NCBI GenBank assembly: GCA_023432075.1
Contig: JAEYVD010000489.1
Coordinates: 1-5,778, forward strand
DNA: 5,778 nt
Reading direction: 5' to 3'
Origin: Pseudomonadota bacterium
GTDB taxonomy: Bacteria > Pseudomonadota > Gammaproteobacteria > Burkholderiales > Burkholderiaceae_B
Part shown: positions 1-5,778 of the stretch, piece by piece
Numbering within the stretch: the first letter of the stretch is position 1
Layout of the letters: every line of letters starts with the position of its first letter
Program-made: the position numbers and the translations under genes
The notes under the pieces: model-generated
The model's database searches: none
The model's input: only the letters and a program-made list of their open reading frames with translations
Told to the model about the DNA's origin: nothing

Positions 1-872
1 CCCAGCCGGATGCGCTGGATCGTGGCGGGCCGGTGCGTGGTGTTGTTGATCACCAGCGGACGCGGCAACGCCACCTTGACCGGCCTGCCCGCCTCGCGCG
101 CGGCCAGCGCGGCCAGCAAGGCGTCCGCGCGTACGAAAAGCTTGCCGCCGAAACCGCCGCCGATGTAGGGCGACATCAGGCGCACGTTTTCCTTGGGGAT
201 ACCCAGCGTGCGCGCCACGTCCGACCGCCCCCACGCGATCATCTGGTTGGACGTCCACAGCGTAAGCTTGTCGCCCTTCCAGACGGCGAGCGACGCGTGC
301 GGCTCCATCATGGCGTGCGACTGATCTGGCGTGGTGTAGGTGGTGTCGATCTTGACGGGCGCTTCTGCAAACGCGGCATCGAAGTCGCCCGTGTCCGTCT
401 TGGGAATGTGCTTGCCCGAAGCGCCGTTGTCCCGCAATGCCGCCAGGTCGTACGCGCCCGGGGCCCGCGCATACTGCACGCGAATGAGCTTGGCGGCCGC
501 GCGCGCCTCCTCGAACGTGTTGGCCACCACCACCGCAATGGCCTGGTGATAGTGCTGGATTTCCGGCCCGCCCAGCAGCGTGGCCGTGTTCATCTTGCCC
601 TTGCCCAGCTTGCCGGCGTTCTGCGCGGTCACGATGGCCAGGACACCCGGCGCGCGGCGGGCAAGACCGGTGTCCATGGCGGTGATGGCGCCCTTGGCGA
701 TTGCCGCGCCCACCACGTACCCGACAGCCGCGTTCGGCGCGATGTCGTGATGCTCGTAGGCATACGGGGCCTGGCCGCTCGTCTTGAGCGGACCGTCGAT
801 GCGATCGACGGGCTGGCCCACGACCTTGAGCTGGTCGATGGGATTCTGTGTCGCGGGAGTCTCGAATTTCAT
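1..872 (-). CDS. paoC: Aldehyde oxidoreductase molybdopterin-binding subunit PaoC (YagR-like), N-terminal part
   Basis: This is the catalytic subunit of a xanthine dehydrogenase-family aldehyde oxidoreductase. Family members oxidise aldehydes to carboxylic acids at a molybdenum centre bound to molybdopterin cytosine dinucleotide. About 290 residues are visible before the left edge cuts the gene; E. coli PaoC is roughly 730 residues, so the C-terminal half or more is missing. The visible part covers the a/b hammerhead domain (about residues 20-145) and the start of the molybdopterin-binding domain. The glycine-rich motif GGGFGGK is at residues 238-244. The ATG is 4 nt after the paoB stop, with GAGGA (882-886, minus strand) 9 nt upstream. 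There is no signal peptide, which fits export as a folded complex through the Tat signal on PaoA. The catalytic glutamate lies outside the window. Confidence in the family is high; the true substrate is unknown. Confidence 0.93.
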   Translation of the reverse strand, partial: MKFETPATQNPIDQLKVVGQPVDRIDGPLKTSGQAPYAYEHHDIAPNAAVGYVVGAAIAKGAITAMDTGLARRAPGVLAIVTAQNAGKLGKGKMNTATLLGGPEIQHYHQAIAVVVANTFEEARAAAKLIRVQYARAPGAYDLAALRDNGASGKHIPKTDTGDFDAAFAEAPVKIDTTYTTPDQSHAMMEPHASLAVWKGDKLTLWTSNQMIAWGRSDVARTLGIPKENVRLMSPYIGGGFGGKLFVRADALLAALAAREAGRPVKVALPRPLVINNTTHRPATIQRIRL

Positions 873-876
873 GGCC

Positions 877-1827
877 TTACGTCCTCGCTTGCGTCAAGAC
901 GGCGCCCAGCGCGCGCCGCGCCAGTGTCAGCTTGAAGGCGTTGTCTGGCGTGGGCGCGGCGCCCGCCAGCAGCGCATCGGTCACGCGCGCCGCGCCATCC
1001 GGCAGCAGCGCTTCCGCCGACGCATCGCGCCACGGTTCAGGCGCCACGCCGCCCAGCGCCACGCGCCCGGCGCCATCGTCCTGCACCACGGCGGCCACCG
1101 ACACCAGCGCAAACGCATACGACGCGCGGTCGCGCACCTTGCGGTAGAAGTGCTTGCCGCCCAGGGGCTTGGGCAGCACCACCGCGGTGATCAGTTCGCC
1201 CGCGTCCAGATGGGTCTCGATGTGCGGCGTGTCGCCCGGAAGCCGGTAGAAGTCGGCAATGGGAATGACCCGCCGCGTCGCATCCGGGCGAACCGTCTCG
1301 ACCTTCGCGTCCAGCACGCGCATCGCCACCGCCATGTCGCTGGGATGCGTGGCGATGCAGGCCTGGCTGCCTCCGACCACGGCCAGTTGCCGCGTCACGC
1401 CGCCGATTGCGGAACAGCCGCTGCCGGGCACGCGTTTGTTGCAGGGCTGATTGGTGTCGTAGAAATAGGGGCAGCGGGTGCGTTGCAGCAGGTTGCCGGC
1501 GGTCGTGGCGCGATTGCGGATCTGTCCCGAAGCGCCTGCCAGCAGGGCGCGCGCCAGCACCTCGTAATCGCGGCGCACGGTCTCGTGAGCCGCCAGGTCC
1601 GCATTACGCACCATCGCGCCAATGCGCAGACCGCCGTCGCCGGCCGGTTCGATCCGGTCCAGGTCCAGGCCGTTGACATCGATCAGATGCGAAGGCGTTT
1701 CCACCTCGATCTTCATCAGGTCCAGCAGATTGGTGCCGCCGGCGATGAACCGGGCGCGCGGCTCGCGCGCGGCGCTGGCCGCCGCCTCGGCGTCGGTCCG
1801 GGGACGCTCGTACGTGAAGGCTCTCAT
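877..1827 (-). CDS. paoB: Aldehyde oxidoreductase FAD-binding subunit PaoB (YagS-like)
   Basis: This 316-residue protein is close to the usual length of PaoB (about 318). It carries electrons from the iron-sulfur subunit to FAD. The N-terminal FAD-binding motif is [12 protein letters not shown] (28-39), and the second family motif, [11 protein letters not shown], is at 102-112. A stretch absent from most XDH FAD subunits follows, with cysteines at 119, 129, 138 and 157 (RCPYF, PCNKR, SGCSA, QACIA). In characterised PaoB this region binds a [4Fe-4S] cluster. The start is the ATG whose bases overlap the paoA TGA (ATGA). GGAGGG at 1834-1839 lies about 6 nt upstream on the minus strand. The open frame runs 71 codons further upstream, but that part lies out of frame inside paoA and is not coding. 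The position between paoA and paoC supports the assignment. Confidence 0.95.
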   Translation of the reverse strand: MRAFTYERPRTDAEAAASAAREPRARFIAGGTNLLDLMKIEVETPSHLIDVNGLDLDRIEPAGDGGLRIGAMVRNADLAAHETVRRDYEVLARALLAGASGQIRNRATTAGNLLQRTRCPYFYDTNQPCNKRVPGSGCSAIGGVTRQLAVVGGSQACIATHPSDMAVAMRVLDAKVETVRPDATRRVIPIADFYRLPGDTPHIETHLDAGELITAVVLPKPLGGKHFYRKVRDRASYAFALVSVAAVVQDDGAGRVALGGVAPEPWRDASAEALLPDGAARVTDALLAGAAPTPDNAFKLTLARRALGAVLTQART

Positions 1828-2459
1828 GCCTTGCCCTCCGCGACGTCTTCGATGGCATCCAGGATGTTGGCGTAGGCGCCGCAGCGGCAGATGTTGCCGC
1901 TCATCCGTTCGCGGATTTCCTCGGGGGACAGCAGCGGGCGTTCGTTCAGCGATCCGGTCACGTGGCTGGGCATGCCGCGCGCGGCCTCGTCCAGCATGCC
2001 CACCGCCGAGCAGATCTGCCCCGGCGTACAGTAGCCGCACTGGTAACCGTCATGCTTGACGAATGCAGCCTGCAGCGGATGCAGCGCGCCCGGCGTGCCC
2101 AGCCCCTCGATGGTGGTGATCTGCTGGCCATCGTGCATGACAGCCAGCGTCAGACAGGAATTGATGCGCTTGCCGTCCAGCAGCACCGTACAGGCGCCGC
2201 ATTGCCCGTGATCGCAGCCCTTCTTGGTGCCGGTCATGTGCAGGTGCTCGCGCAGCGCGTCCAGCAGGCTCGTGCGCAGGTCCAACGCCAATTCGTGGGT
2301 GTTGCCGTTCACGGTCAGCGTGACGGTGGACTTCAGGCTTTGCGGCGGCGCGGTGTTCTGGGCAGCGGACATGGCAGGCGTTCCGAGTGCGGTGGCGGAC
2401 GCGGCGCCCGCCTTGAGCAGGTTGCGCCGCGACATATTGATATCAGTGGGATTTTCCAA
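1824..2459 (-). CDS. paoA: Aldehyde oxidoreductase 2Fe-2S subunit PaoA with Tat signal (YagT-like)
   Basis: This 211-residue iron-sulfur subunit passes electrons from the molybdenum site to the FAD subunit. The start chosen is TTG at 2457-2459, because AGGAG (2468-2472) lies 8 nt upstream and the reading frame is continuous. The later ATG (2433-2435, residue 9) has no such site. With the TTG start the protein has a short n-region, then the twin-arginine motif SRRNLLK (10-16) and an Ala-rich stretch, with a plausible cleavage near SAA|Q (about residue 33). The first [2Fe-2S] cluster uses C82, C87, C90 and C102 in plant-ferredoxin spacing. The second uses C141, C144, C191 and C193 (CGYC and CRCG). 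It is the first gene of the operon and ends in a 4-nt overlap with paoB. PaoA of E. coli likewise carries the only Tat signal of its complex. Confidence 0.95.
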   Translation of the reverse strand: MENPTDINMSRRNLLKAGAASATALGTPAMSAAQNTAPPQSLKSTVTLTVNGNTHELALDLRTSLLDALREHLHMTGTKKGCDHGQCGACTVLLDGKRINSCLTLAVMHDGQQITTIEGLGTPGALHPLQAAFVKHDGYQCGYCTPGQICSAVGMLDEAARGMPSHVTGSLNERPLLSPEEIRERMSGNICRCGAYANILDAIEDVAEGKA

Positions 2460-2472
2460 GGTTGGAACTCCT
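2457..2472 (-). promoter_or_regulatory. Ribosome binding site and TTG start of paoA
   Basis: Read on the minus strand, AGGAG is followed by 8 nt (TTCCAACC) and then TTG in frame with paoA. The downstream ATG at 2435 is preceded by an AT-rich stretch without purine-rich complementarity to 16S rRNA. This decides the start in favour of TTG and adds eight residues ahead of the Tat motif. A TTG start may lower translation of the first subunit. Confidence 0.75.
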
Positions 2473-2484
2473 GTAAGCGTCCGG

Positions 2485-2498
2485 CGGGCCGAAGCCCG
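2485..2498 (-). promoter_or_regulatory. UUCG-capped hairpin in the paoA leader
   Basis: On the minus strand the sequence reads CGGGC-TTCG-GCCCG. This is a 5-bp all-GC stem closed by a C(UUCG)G tetraloop, which is an exceptionally stable loop class in RNA. It ends 12 nt upstream of the paoA AGGAG. There is no T-run behind it, so it is not an intrinsic terminator. It could stabilise the 5' end of the message or space the ribosome site. The role is inference; the base pairing is seen directly. Confidence 0.45.
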
Positions 2499-2544
2499 GA
2501 CATCCAGGGCGGGTTCCCAGCAAGCGGTGTGCCTGGCCGCGAGC

Positions 2545-2572
2545 CGCGGGCGTAACGATGCGCACGCCCGCG
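2545..2572. promoter_or_regulatory. Perfect 9-bp inverted repeat in the paoA/mocA divergent region
   Basis: The arms are CGCGGGCGT (2545-2553) and ACGCCCGCG (2564-2572), exact reverse complements separated by 10 bp (2554-2563). The centre-to-centre distance is 19 bp, roughly two helical turns, as expected for a dimeric repressor or activator operator. The repeat could also fold as a hairpin in the paoA leader. No regulator gene is in the window, so the binding protein is unknown. GC-rich DNA gives such repeats by chance fairly often, hence the moderate confidence. Confidence 0.4.
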
Positions 2573-2594
2573 TGCATGGCCCCCTGGAATTCCC

Positions 2595-2629
2595 GATAAG
2601 ATCGTCGTCATCAATCGATGATAGCGACG
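2595..2629. promoter_or_regulatory. Candidate divergent promoter zone with two-tier dyad
   Basis: This patch is less GC-rich than its surroundings. It contains an imperfect dyad: outer arms CGTCG (2603-2607) and CGACG (2625-2629), inner arms TCATC (2608-2612) and GATGA (2617-2621), with AATC between. On the minus strand it includes TATCAT (2618-2623), one mismatch from a sigma-70 -10 box, facing paoA, but I see no good -35 for it. On the plus strand GATAAG (2595-2600) has TGCATG (2573-2578) 16 bp upstream as a weak pair facing mocA. The dyad is seen directly; its use as operator or promoter is inferred. Confidence 0.35.
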
Positions 2630-2665
2630 GCAATCGCCCGGCCGCCACGCCAACCTGACAAGAAA

Positions 2666-3307
2666 ATGTTCGATCTCGAAACCAATCCGGACAACACGGC
2701 GCCCCCGCGCTGCCTGGGCATCCTGCTTGCTGCCGGGCGCGGCCGGCGCTATGCCGGCGCCGCCGGGGGCCAGGACAAATTGCTTGCGCCCCTTGCGGAC
2801 GGCGTGCCCGTGGTGGCCGCCGCCGCGGCGACGCTGCGCGCGGCCACCACGCGCGTCGTGGCAATCACCCGCGCGGATAACGACCGCGTCGCCGCGCTAC
2901 TGGCGCAGGCCGGATGCGAGGTCGTGACGATCGATCCGCGCGCCGACGGCATGGGCGACAGCCTGGCTGCCGCCGCGCGCCACGTCATGCAGACCGCCGG
3001 CGCGGACATCCACGCCTGCCTCGTCGCGCTGGGCGACATGCCGTGGATCCGCCCGGACACCTGCCAGCGGGTCGCGCACGCGGCGCTTCTGCATCCGATC
3101 GTGGCGCCGGTCTGGCGCGGGCAGCGCGGCCATCCGGTCGCCTTTCAGCGGTCGATCTGGCCGGCGCTGGCGGCGCTGTCGGGCGATGTGGGCGCGCGTG
3201 CCGTGCTGGCGCGTTACGGCGTGACTGAACTCGCGGTCGAGGACGCGGGCGTATGCGCGGATGTGGATACGCCGGACGACCTGGCGGCCGTGCGGCGGGA
3301 CAGCTAA
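2666..3307 (+). CDS. mocA: MocA-like molybdenum cofactor cytidylyltransferase
   Basis: This 213-residue nucleotidyltransferase of the MocA/MobA fold probably transfers CMP from CTP to Mo-molybdopterin, giving the MCD cofactor used by XDH-family enzymes such as PaoC. The nucleotide-binding loop is LLAAGRGRRY (20-29), with the conserved lysine at K38 after a loop a few residues longer than in the shortest family members. Other family marks are GMGDSL (95-100), GDMP (123-126), GHP (155-157) and DVDTPDDL (199-206). GDMP and GHPVAF point to MocA rather than MobA. The start is uncertain: ATG 2666 has only a weak AAGAAA before it. An in-frame ATG at 2618 would add 16 residues but lies inside the dyad and has no ribosome site. 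The gene is divergent from paoABC and convergent with the kinase. An XdhC/PaoD-type insertion factor is not in view. Confidence 0.85.
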   Translation: MFDLETNPDNTAPPRCLGILLAAGRGRRYAGAAGGQDKLLAPLADGVPVVAAAAATLRAATTRVVAITRADNDRVAALLAQAGCEVVTIDPRADGMGDSLAAAARHVMQTAGADIHACLVALGDMPWIRPDTCQRVAHAALLHPIVAPVWRGQRGHPVAFQRSIWPALAALSGDVGARAVLARYGVTELAVEDAGVCADVDTPDDLAAVRRDS

Positions 3308-3318
3308 TAACGCGGAAA

Positions 3319-4494
3319 TCAGGCCGGCGTCGCGTTGCTGATTCGCTGGCCGATCACCGGCGCCCCGGCCGGCTCGGCATGACGCGGCAGGGCCACCCGG
3401 AAACGCGTCACGTCGTCGCGCGAGTCCACGCTGATGCACCCGCCATGCGAGGCCACGATCTGTTGCGCAATGAACAGGCCCAGACCCAGGCCGTGATGAC
3501 CGCCGGGGCGGCGCGCGCCGCTGCGAAACGGGTTGAACAGGTGCGGGAGCAGCTCGGGCGGAATGGTGCCGCCATTGGACACCGTCACGACCACCTCGCA
3601 CGGGGCCTCGCCATTGACCTCGACGCGAACCGGCGCGGTCTTGCTGCCATGATGCAAGGCGTTGCCGACCAGGTTGGCGATGACCTGGGAAATGCGTGCG
3701 CCGTCCCATGAACCGGCCGCGTCGCCTCGGCTAAGCGACTCCACGTGGCGCTCGGGAAAGCCCGTGCGCACTTCGTCCAGCGTGCGCTCGACCAGCGCAT
3801 CCATGCGCAAGGCTTCCGGCGACAGCGCAAGGCCGCCCGCCTGGCGGATGCGCGTCACATCGAGCAGGTCTTCGATCAGGCACGACATGCGCTCGCTGCT
3901 TTGCAGCATGCGCCGCGCCAGGCTGGCCACGCGCTCGTCGTCGCCGCGGCGCTGCAGCACCGTGGCGCCCATGATGATGGCCTGAAGCGGCGTACGCAGG
4001 TCGTGGCTCAGCACCGCCATGAACATTTCGTTCACCCGCAGCGCCTCGGTGCGCTCTTCCAGCTGCTGCGCCAGCGCGCGCTTGCGCTCGTGCAGTTCGA
4101 AGAACACGTTCGCCTTGGTCCGCAGCATGTACGGGTCCACCGGCTTGTACAGGAAATCCACCGCGCCGCTCTCGTAGCCGCGAAACTGCCAGTTCTGCTC
4201 GCGCGAGCCGGCGGTGATGAAGATCAGCGGAATGTGGCGTGTGCGCTCGCTGCCCCGGATCAGTTCGGCCAGCTCAAAGCCGTTCATGTCGGGCATCTGC
4301 ACGTCCAGCAAGGCCAGCGCGACGTCGCCATGGCGCAGCAGCAACTCAAGCGCCTGGGGGCCGGATTGGGCCTTCAGCACCTCGACACGGTCGCTGGCAA
4401 GCAGCGCCTCGAGCGCAATCAGATTTTCCGGAACGTCGTCGACCAGCAGGCATTTGATGCGGTCGTCGTGGGAAGGGGCTGATGTCGGGATCAT
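3319..4494 (-). CDS. Soluble receiver-histidine kinase (REC-HisKA-HATPase_c)
   Basis: This 391-residue cytoplasmic protein has no membrane segment. Residues 12-125 form a receiver domain: acidic pair D19/D20, phospho-acceptor D64 in LLDVQMPDMNG, T94 and K117. A helical linker (about 131-156, rich in charged residues, likely coiled coil) leads to HisKA with H164 in LSHDLRTPLQ. HATPase_c follows, with N-box N274/N278, a G1 region reading VSNGGTIPPELL (305-316), F-box LFNPF (319-323) and G2 GLGLGL (335-340). The receiver probably controls the kinase that follows it. The ATG is 20 nt after the cheB stop with no recognisable ribosome site in the gap, so translation may depend on coupling to cheB. 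The frame stays open far upstream through cheB and cheR, but that part is out of frame with them and is not a fusion. The partner regulator is not visible. Confidence 0.92.
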   Translation of the reverse strand: MIPTSAPSHDDRIKCLLVDDVPENLIALEALLASDRVEVLKAQSGPQALELLLRHGDVALALLDVQMPDMNGFELAELIRGSERTRHIPLIFITAGSREQNWQFRGYESGAVDFLYKPVDPYMLRTKANVFFELHERKRALAQQLEERTEALRVNEMFMAVLSHDLRTPLQAIIMGATVLQRRGDDERVASLARRMLQSSERMSCLIEDLLDVTRIRQAGGLALSPEALRMDALVERTLDEVRTGFPERHVESLSRGDAAGSWDGARISQVIANLVGNALHHGSKTAPVRVEVNGEAPCEVVVTVSNGGTIPPELLPHLFNPFRSGARRPGGHHGLGLGLFIAQQIVASHGGCISVDSRDDVTRFRVALPRHAEPAGAPVIGQRISNATPA

Positions 4495-4514
4495 GGTGTC
4501 AATGCGGTTGGGTT

Positions 4515-5135
4515 TCAGGGCAGCCGCCTTGTGGGCAACTGCGCGAACACGGCAGCAATCTCGTCGGGCGTCAGGGCACGCGCCGACGGGACAAGCGCCT
4601 GGGCGGCCTGCGGCATGGTAGGCACGGGCGCCGATGCGGGCGACTGCACCAGCGTGCAGCCGCCTGCGGCATGAATGGCGGCCAGGCCTTCGGCGCCGTC
4701 CTCGTTGGCGCCGGACAGCAGCACGCCCAGCAGCCGATCGCCATAACAATCGGCCGCGGATTGGAAAAGCACGTCGATCGACGGGCGCGAAAAATTCACT
4801 GGGGGGTCGATCGACAGCGCCAGGCGCGGCCCCCGGTCCACCAGCAGGTGGTAGCCGGGCGGCCCGAAATACACATTCCCCGGCTGGATCAGCTGCTGGT
4901 CCTGAGCCTCCAGCACGGGCAAGGCGCAGCGGTAGCCGAAGATGTCCGGCAGCAGGCTGCGACGGTCGCACGGCAGATGCAGCACCACGATCACGCCGGC
5001 GCGCAGGCCTGCCGGAAGCGCCGGCAGCAAGACATTCAAGGCGTCGATGGCGCCCGAGGATCCGCCGATGACGATCGCATCCCAGGAGGCCGCGGCCTGC
5101 GCATCGGCACGAAGGTCCGGTGCGCGCGCGGTCAC
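4515..5135 (-). CDS. cheB: Stand-alone CheB-type protein-glutamate methylesterase
   Basis: This 206-residue protein is the C-terminal CheB methylesterase domain only; the N-terminal receiver of classical CheB (about 350 residues) is absent. The family hydrolyses glutamyl methyl esters on chemoreceptors and related sensors. The catalytic triad is visible: S26 in IGGSSGAIDAL, H53 in VVLHLP and D146 in SGANEDGAEG. The start is GTG, overlapping the cheR TGA by 4 nt (GTGA). AGAAGG (5143-5148, minus strand) lies 7 nt upstream, so the unusual start is well supported. Without its own receiver, activity would have to be controlled some other way, perhaps by the receiver-kinase encoded next door. That link is inference from gene order. 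No methyl-accepting protein is in the window. Confidence 0.93.
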   Translation of the reverse strand: MTARAPDLRADAQAAASWDAIVIGGSSGAIDALNVLLPALPAGLRAGVIVVLHLPCDRRSLLPDIFGYRCALPVLEAQDQQLIQPGNVYFGPPGYHLLVDRGPRLALSIDPPVNFSRPSIDVLFQSAADCYGDRLLGVLLSGANEDGAEGLAAIHAAGGCTLVQSPASAPVPTMPQAAQALVPSARALTPDEIAAVFAQLPTRRLP

Positions 5136-5778
5136 AGGTCGGCCTTCTTGCGGTAGATGCGGTCCGCCTGCACGAAGTCGTCAAAGCCGTCGGCCTGCGC
5201 CGAGAACCGCACCGACTCCCGGGACCCCAGCCCCAGGAATCCGCGATGCACCAGGGCATCGTGGAACAGTCCCAGCGCGCGGTTCTGCAAGTCGCGCTCG
5301 AAGTAGATGAGGACGTTGCGGCAAGACACCAGGTGCACTTCGGCGAACACGCTGTCCGTGGACAGGCTGTGGTCGGAGAACACCATGTGTTCACGCAGCG
5401 TCTTGTCGAACACCACGCGGCCATAGCGCGCCGTGTAGTAGTCCGACAGCGAGCTGCGCCCGCCGGACTGCGCGTGGTTGGCCGTGAAGGCCGCCGCCCG
5501 GTCCAGGTCGAAGACGCCTTGCTCGGCCGCGCGCAGCGCGTGCGGATTGATGTCGGTCGCGTAGATCAGCGAACGGTCCAGCAGCCCTTCCTCGTGCAGC
5601 AGGATGGCCAGCGAATAGACCTCTTCGCCGGTGCTGCACCCGGCCACCCACACCTTGATCGACGGATAGGTGCGAAGGATGGGCACGACCTCGCGGCGCA
5701 GCGCCAGAAAGTAGCTGGGGTCGCGGAACATGTCGCTGACCTGCACCGTCAGGTATTGCAGAAGGCCCGTGAAGACGG
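5132..5778 (-). CDS. cheR: CheR-type protein-glutamate O-methyltransferase, C-terminal part
   Basis: This is an SAM-dependent methyltransferase that methylates glutamate side chains on receptor proteins. About 214 residues are visible and the N-terminus lies beyond the right edge; typical CheR is about 275-290 residues. The visible part begins in the family segment LTVQVSDMFRDP. The SAM-binding motif WVAGCSTGEEVYSLAI follows, then the acidic ATDIN strand and the hallmark CRNVLIYF near the middle of the domain. The C-terminal end RIYRKKADL matches the normal end of a CheR domain, so this copy is not fused to CheB or to PAS domains at its C-terminus. The reading frame continues to the edge without a start. 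The stop overlaps the cheB GTG, placing it first of the three visible genes in this operon. Confidence 0.94.
   Translation of the reverse strand, partial: VFTGLLQYLTVQVSDMFRDPSYFLALRREVVPILRTYPSIKVWVAGCSTGEEVYSLAILLHEEGLLDRSLIYATDINPHALRAAEQGVFDLDRAAAFTANHAQSGGRSSLSDYYTARYGRVVFDKTLREHMVFSDHSLSTDSVFAEVHLVSCRNVLIYFERDLQNRALGLFHDALVHRGFLGLGSRESVRFSAQADGFDDFVQADRIYRKKADL

Noticed and set aside
33..935. Plus-strand open frame of 300 codons opposite paoC
   Set aside because: It is antisense to the molybdopterin subunit, which has clear family motifs; the translation is low-complexity and Arg/His-rich.
784..1875. Long plus-strand open frame of 363 codons opposite paoB
   Set aside because: It is antisense to a well-supported gene, rich in Arg, His and Gln with no recognisable domain, and typical of the open antisense frames in GC-rich DNA.
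1828..2040. 71-codon N-terminal extension of paoB
   Set aside because: It is out of frame inside paoA; the ATG at 1827 has a good GGAGGG site and gives the normal PaoB length.
2618..2665. Earlier ATG for mocA adding 16 residues
   Set aside because: It has no ribosome site, lies within the dyad, and the extra residues have no family match; ATG 2666 is preferred but not certain.
3308..3318. Possible bidirectional terminator between mocA and the kinase
   Set aside because: The gap is only 11 bp; I see no GC stem followed by a T-run on either strand.
2897..3709. Minus-strand open frame of 270 codons spanning mocA and the kinase 3' end
   Set aside because: It is antisense to mocA and out of frame with the kinase, low-complexity, with no domain.
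4495..5424. Upstream extension of the kinase frame that would give a 701-residue protein
   Set aside because: The extra part lies out of frame across cheB and cheR, both with clear catalytic motifs in their own frame. The translation there is Arg/Ala/Cys-rich and has no domain.

Overview
The window is GC-rich DNA, with nearly every third codon position G or C. It looks like a betaproteobacterium, probably Burkholderiales (for example an Achromobacter/Bordetella relative). That placement comes from base composition, gene content and protein style, not from a database search. It reads as ordinary chromosome: seven protein genes, tightly packed. I see no rRNA, tRNA, CRISPR array, insertion sequence or phage gene.

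Left part (1-2459, minus strand): a three-gene operon for a PaoABC-type (YagTSR) periplasmic aldehyde oxidoreductase of the xanthine dehydrogenase family. Transcription order is paoA (2x[2Fe-2S], twin-arginine signal), paoB (FAD plus a four-Cys cluster motif) and paoC (molybdopterin subunit, running off the left edge). paoA and paoB overlap by an ATGA, and paoB and paoC are 4 nt apart, so the subunits are probably translated in a coupled way.

Centre (2460-2665): a divergent intergenic region with three inverted repeats. One is a UUCG-capped hairpin in the paoA leader, one is a perfect 9-bp inverted repeat, and one is a two-tier dyad in a locally AT-richer patch. To its right, on the plus strand, is a MocA-like molybdenum cofactor cytidylyltransferase. 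It would make the MCD form of the cofactor that PaoC-type subunits bind. Enzyme and cofactor-maturation gene are therefore divergent neighbours that probably share a control region.

Right part (3319-5778, minus strand, convergent with mocA across 11 bp): a signalling operon transcribed cheR (5' end off the right edge), cheB (methylesterase domain only, GTG start overlapping the cheR stop), then a soluble receiver-histidine kinase. No cheA, cheW, cheY or chemoreceptor gene is visible. This looks like the non-flagellar CheR/CheB/hybrid-kinase type of module rather than a chemotaxis operon.

I found no clearly undescribed system. The most useful points are the TTG start that fixes the paoA Tat signal, the repeats in the divergent control region, and the stand-alone CheR-CheB-kinase set.
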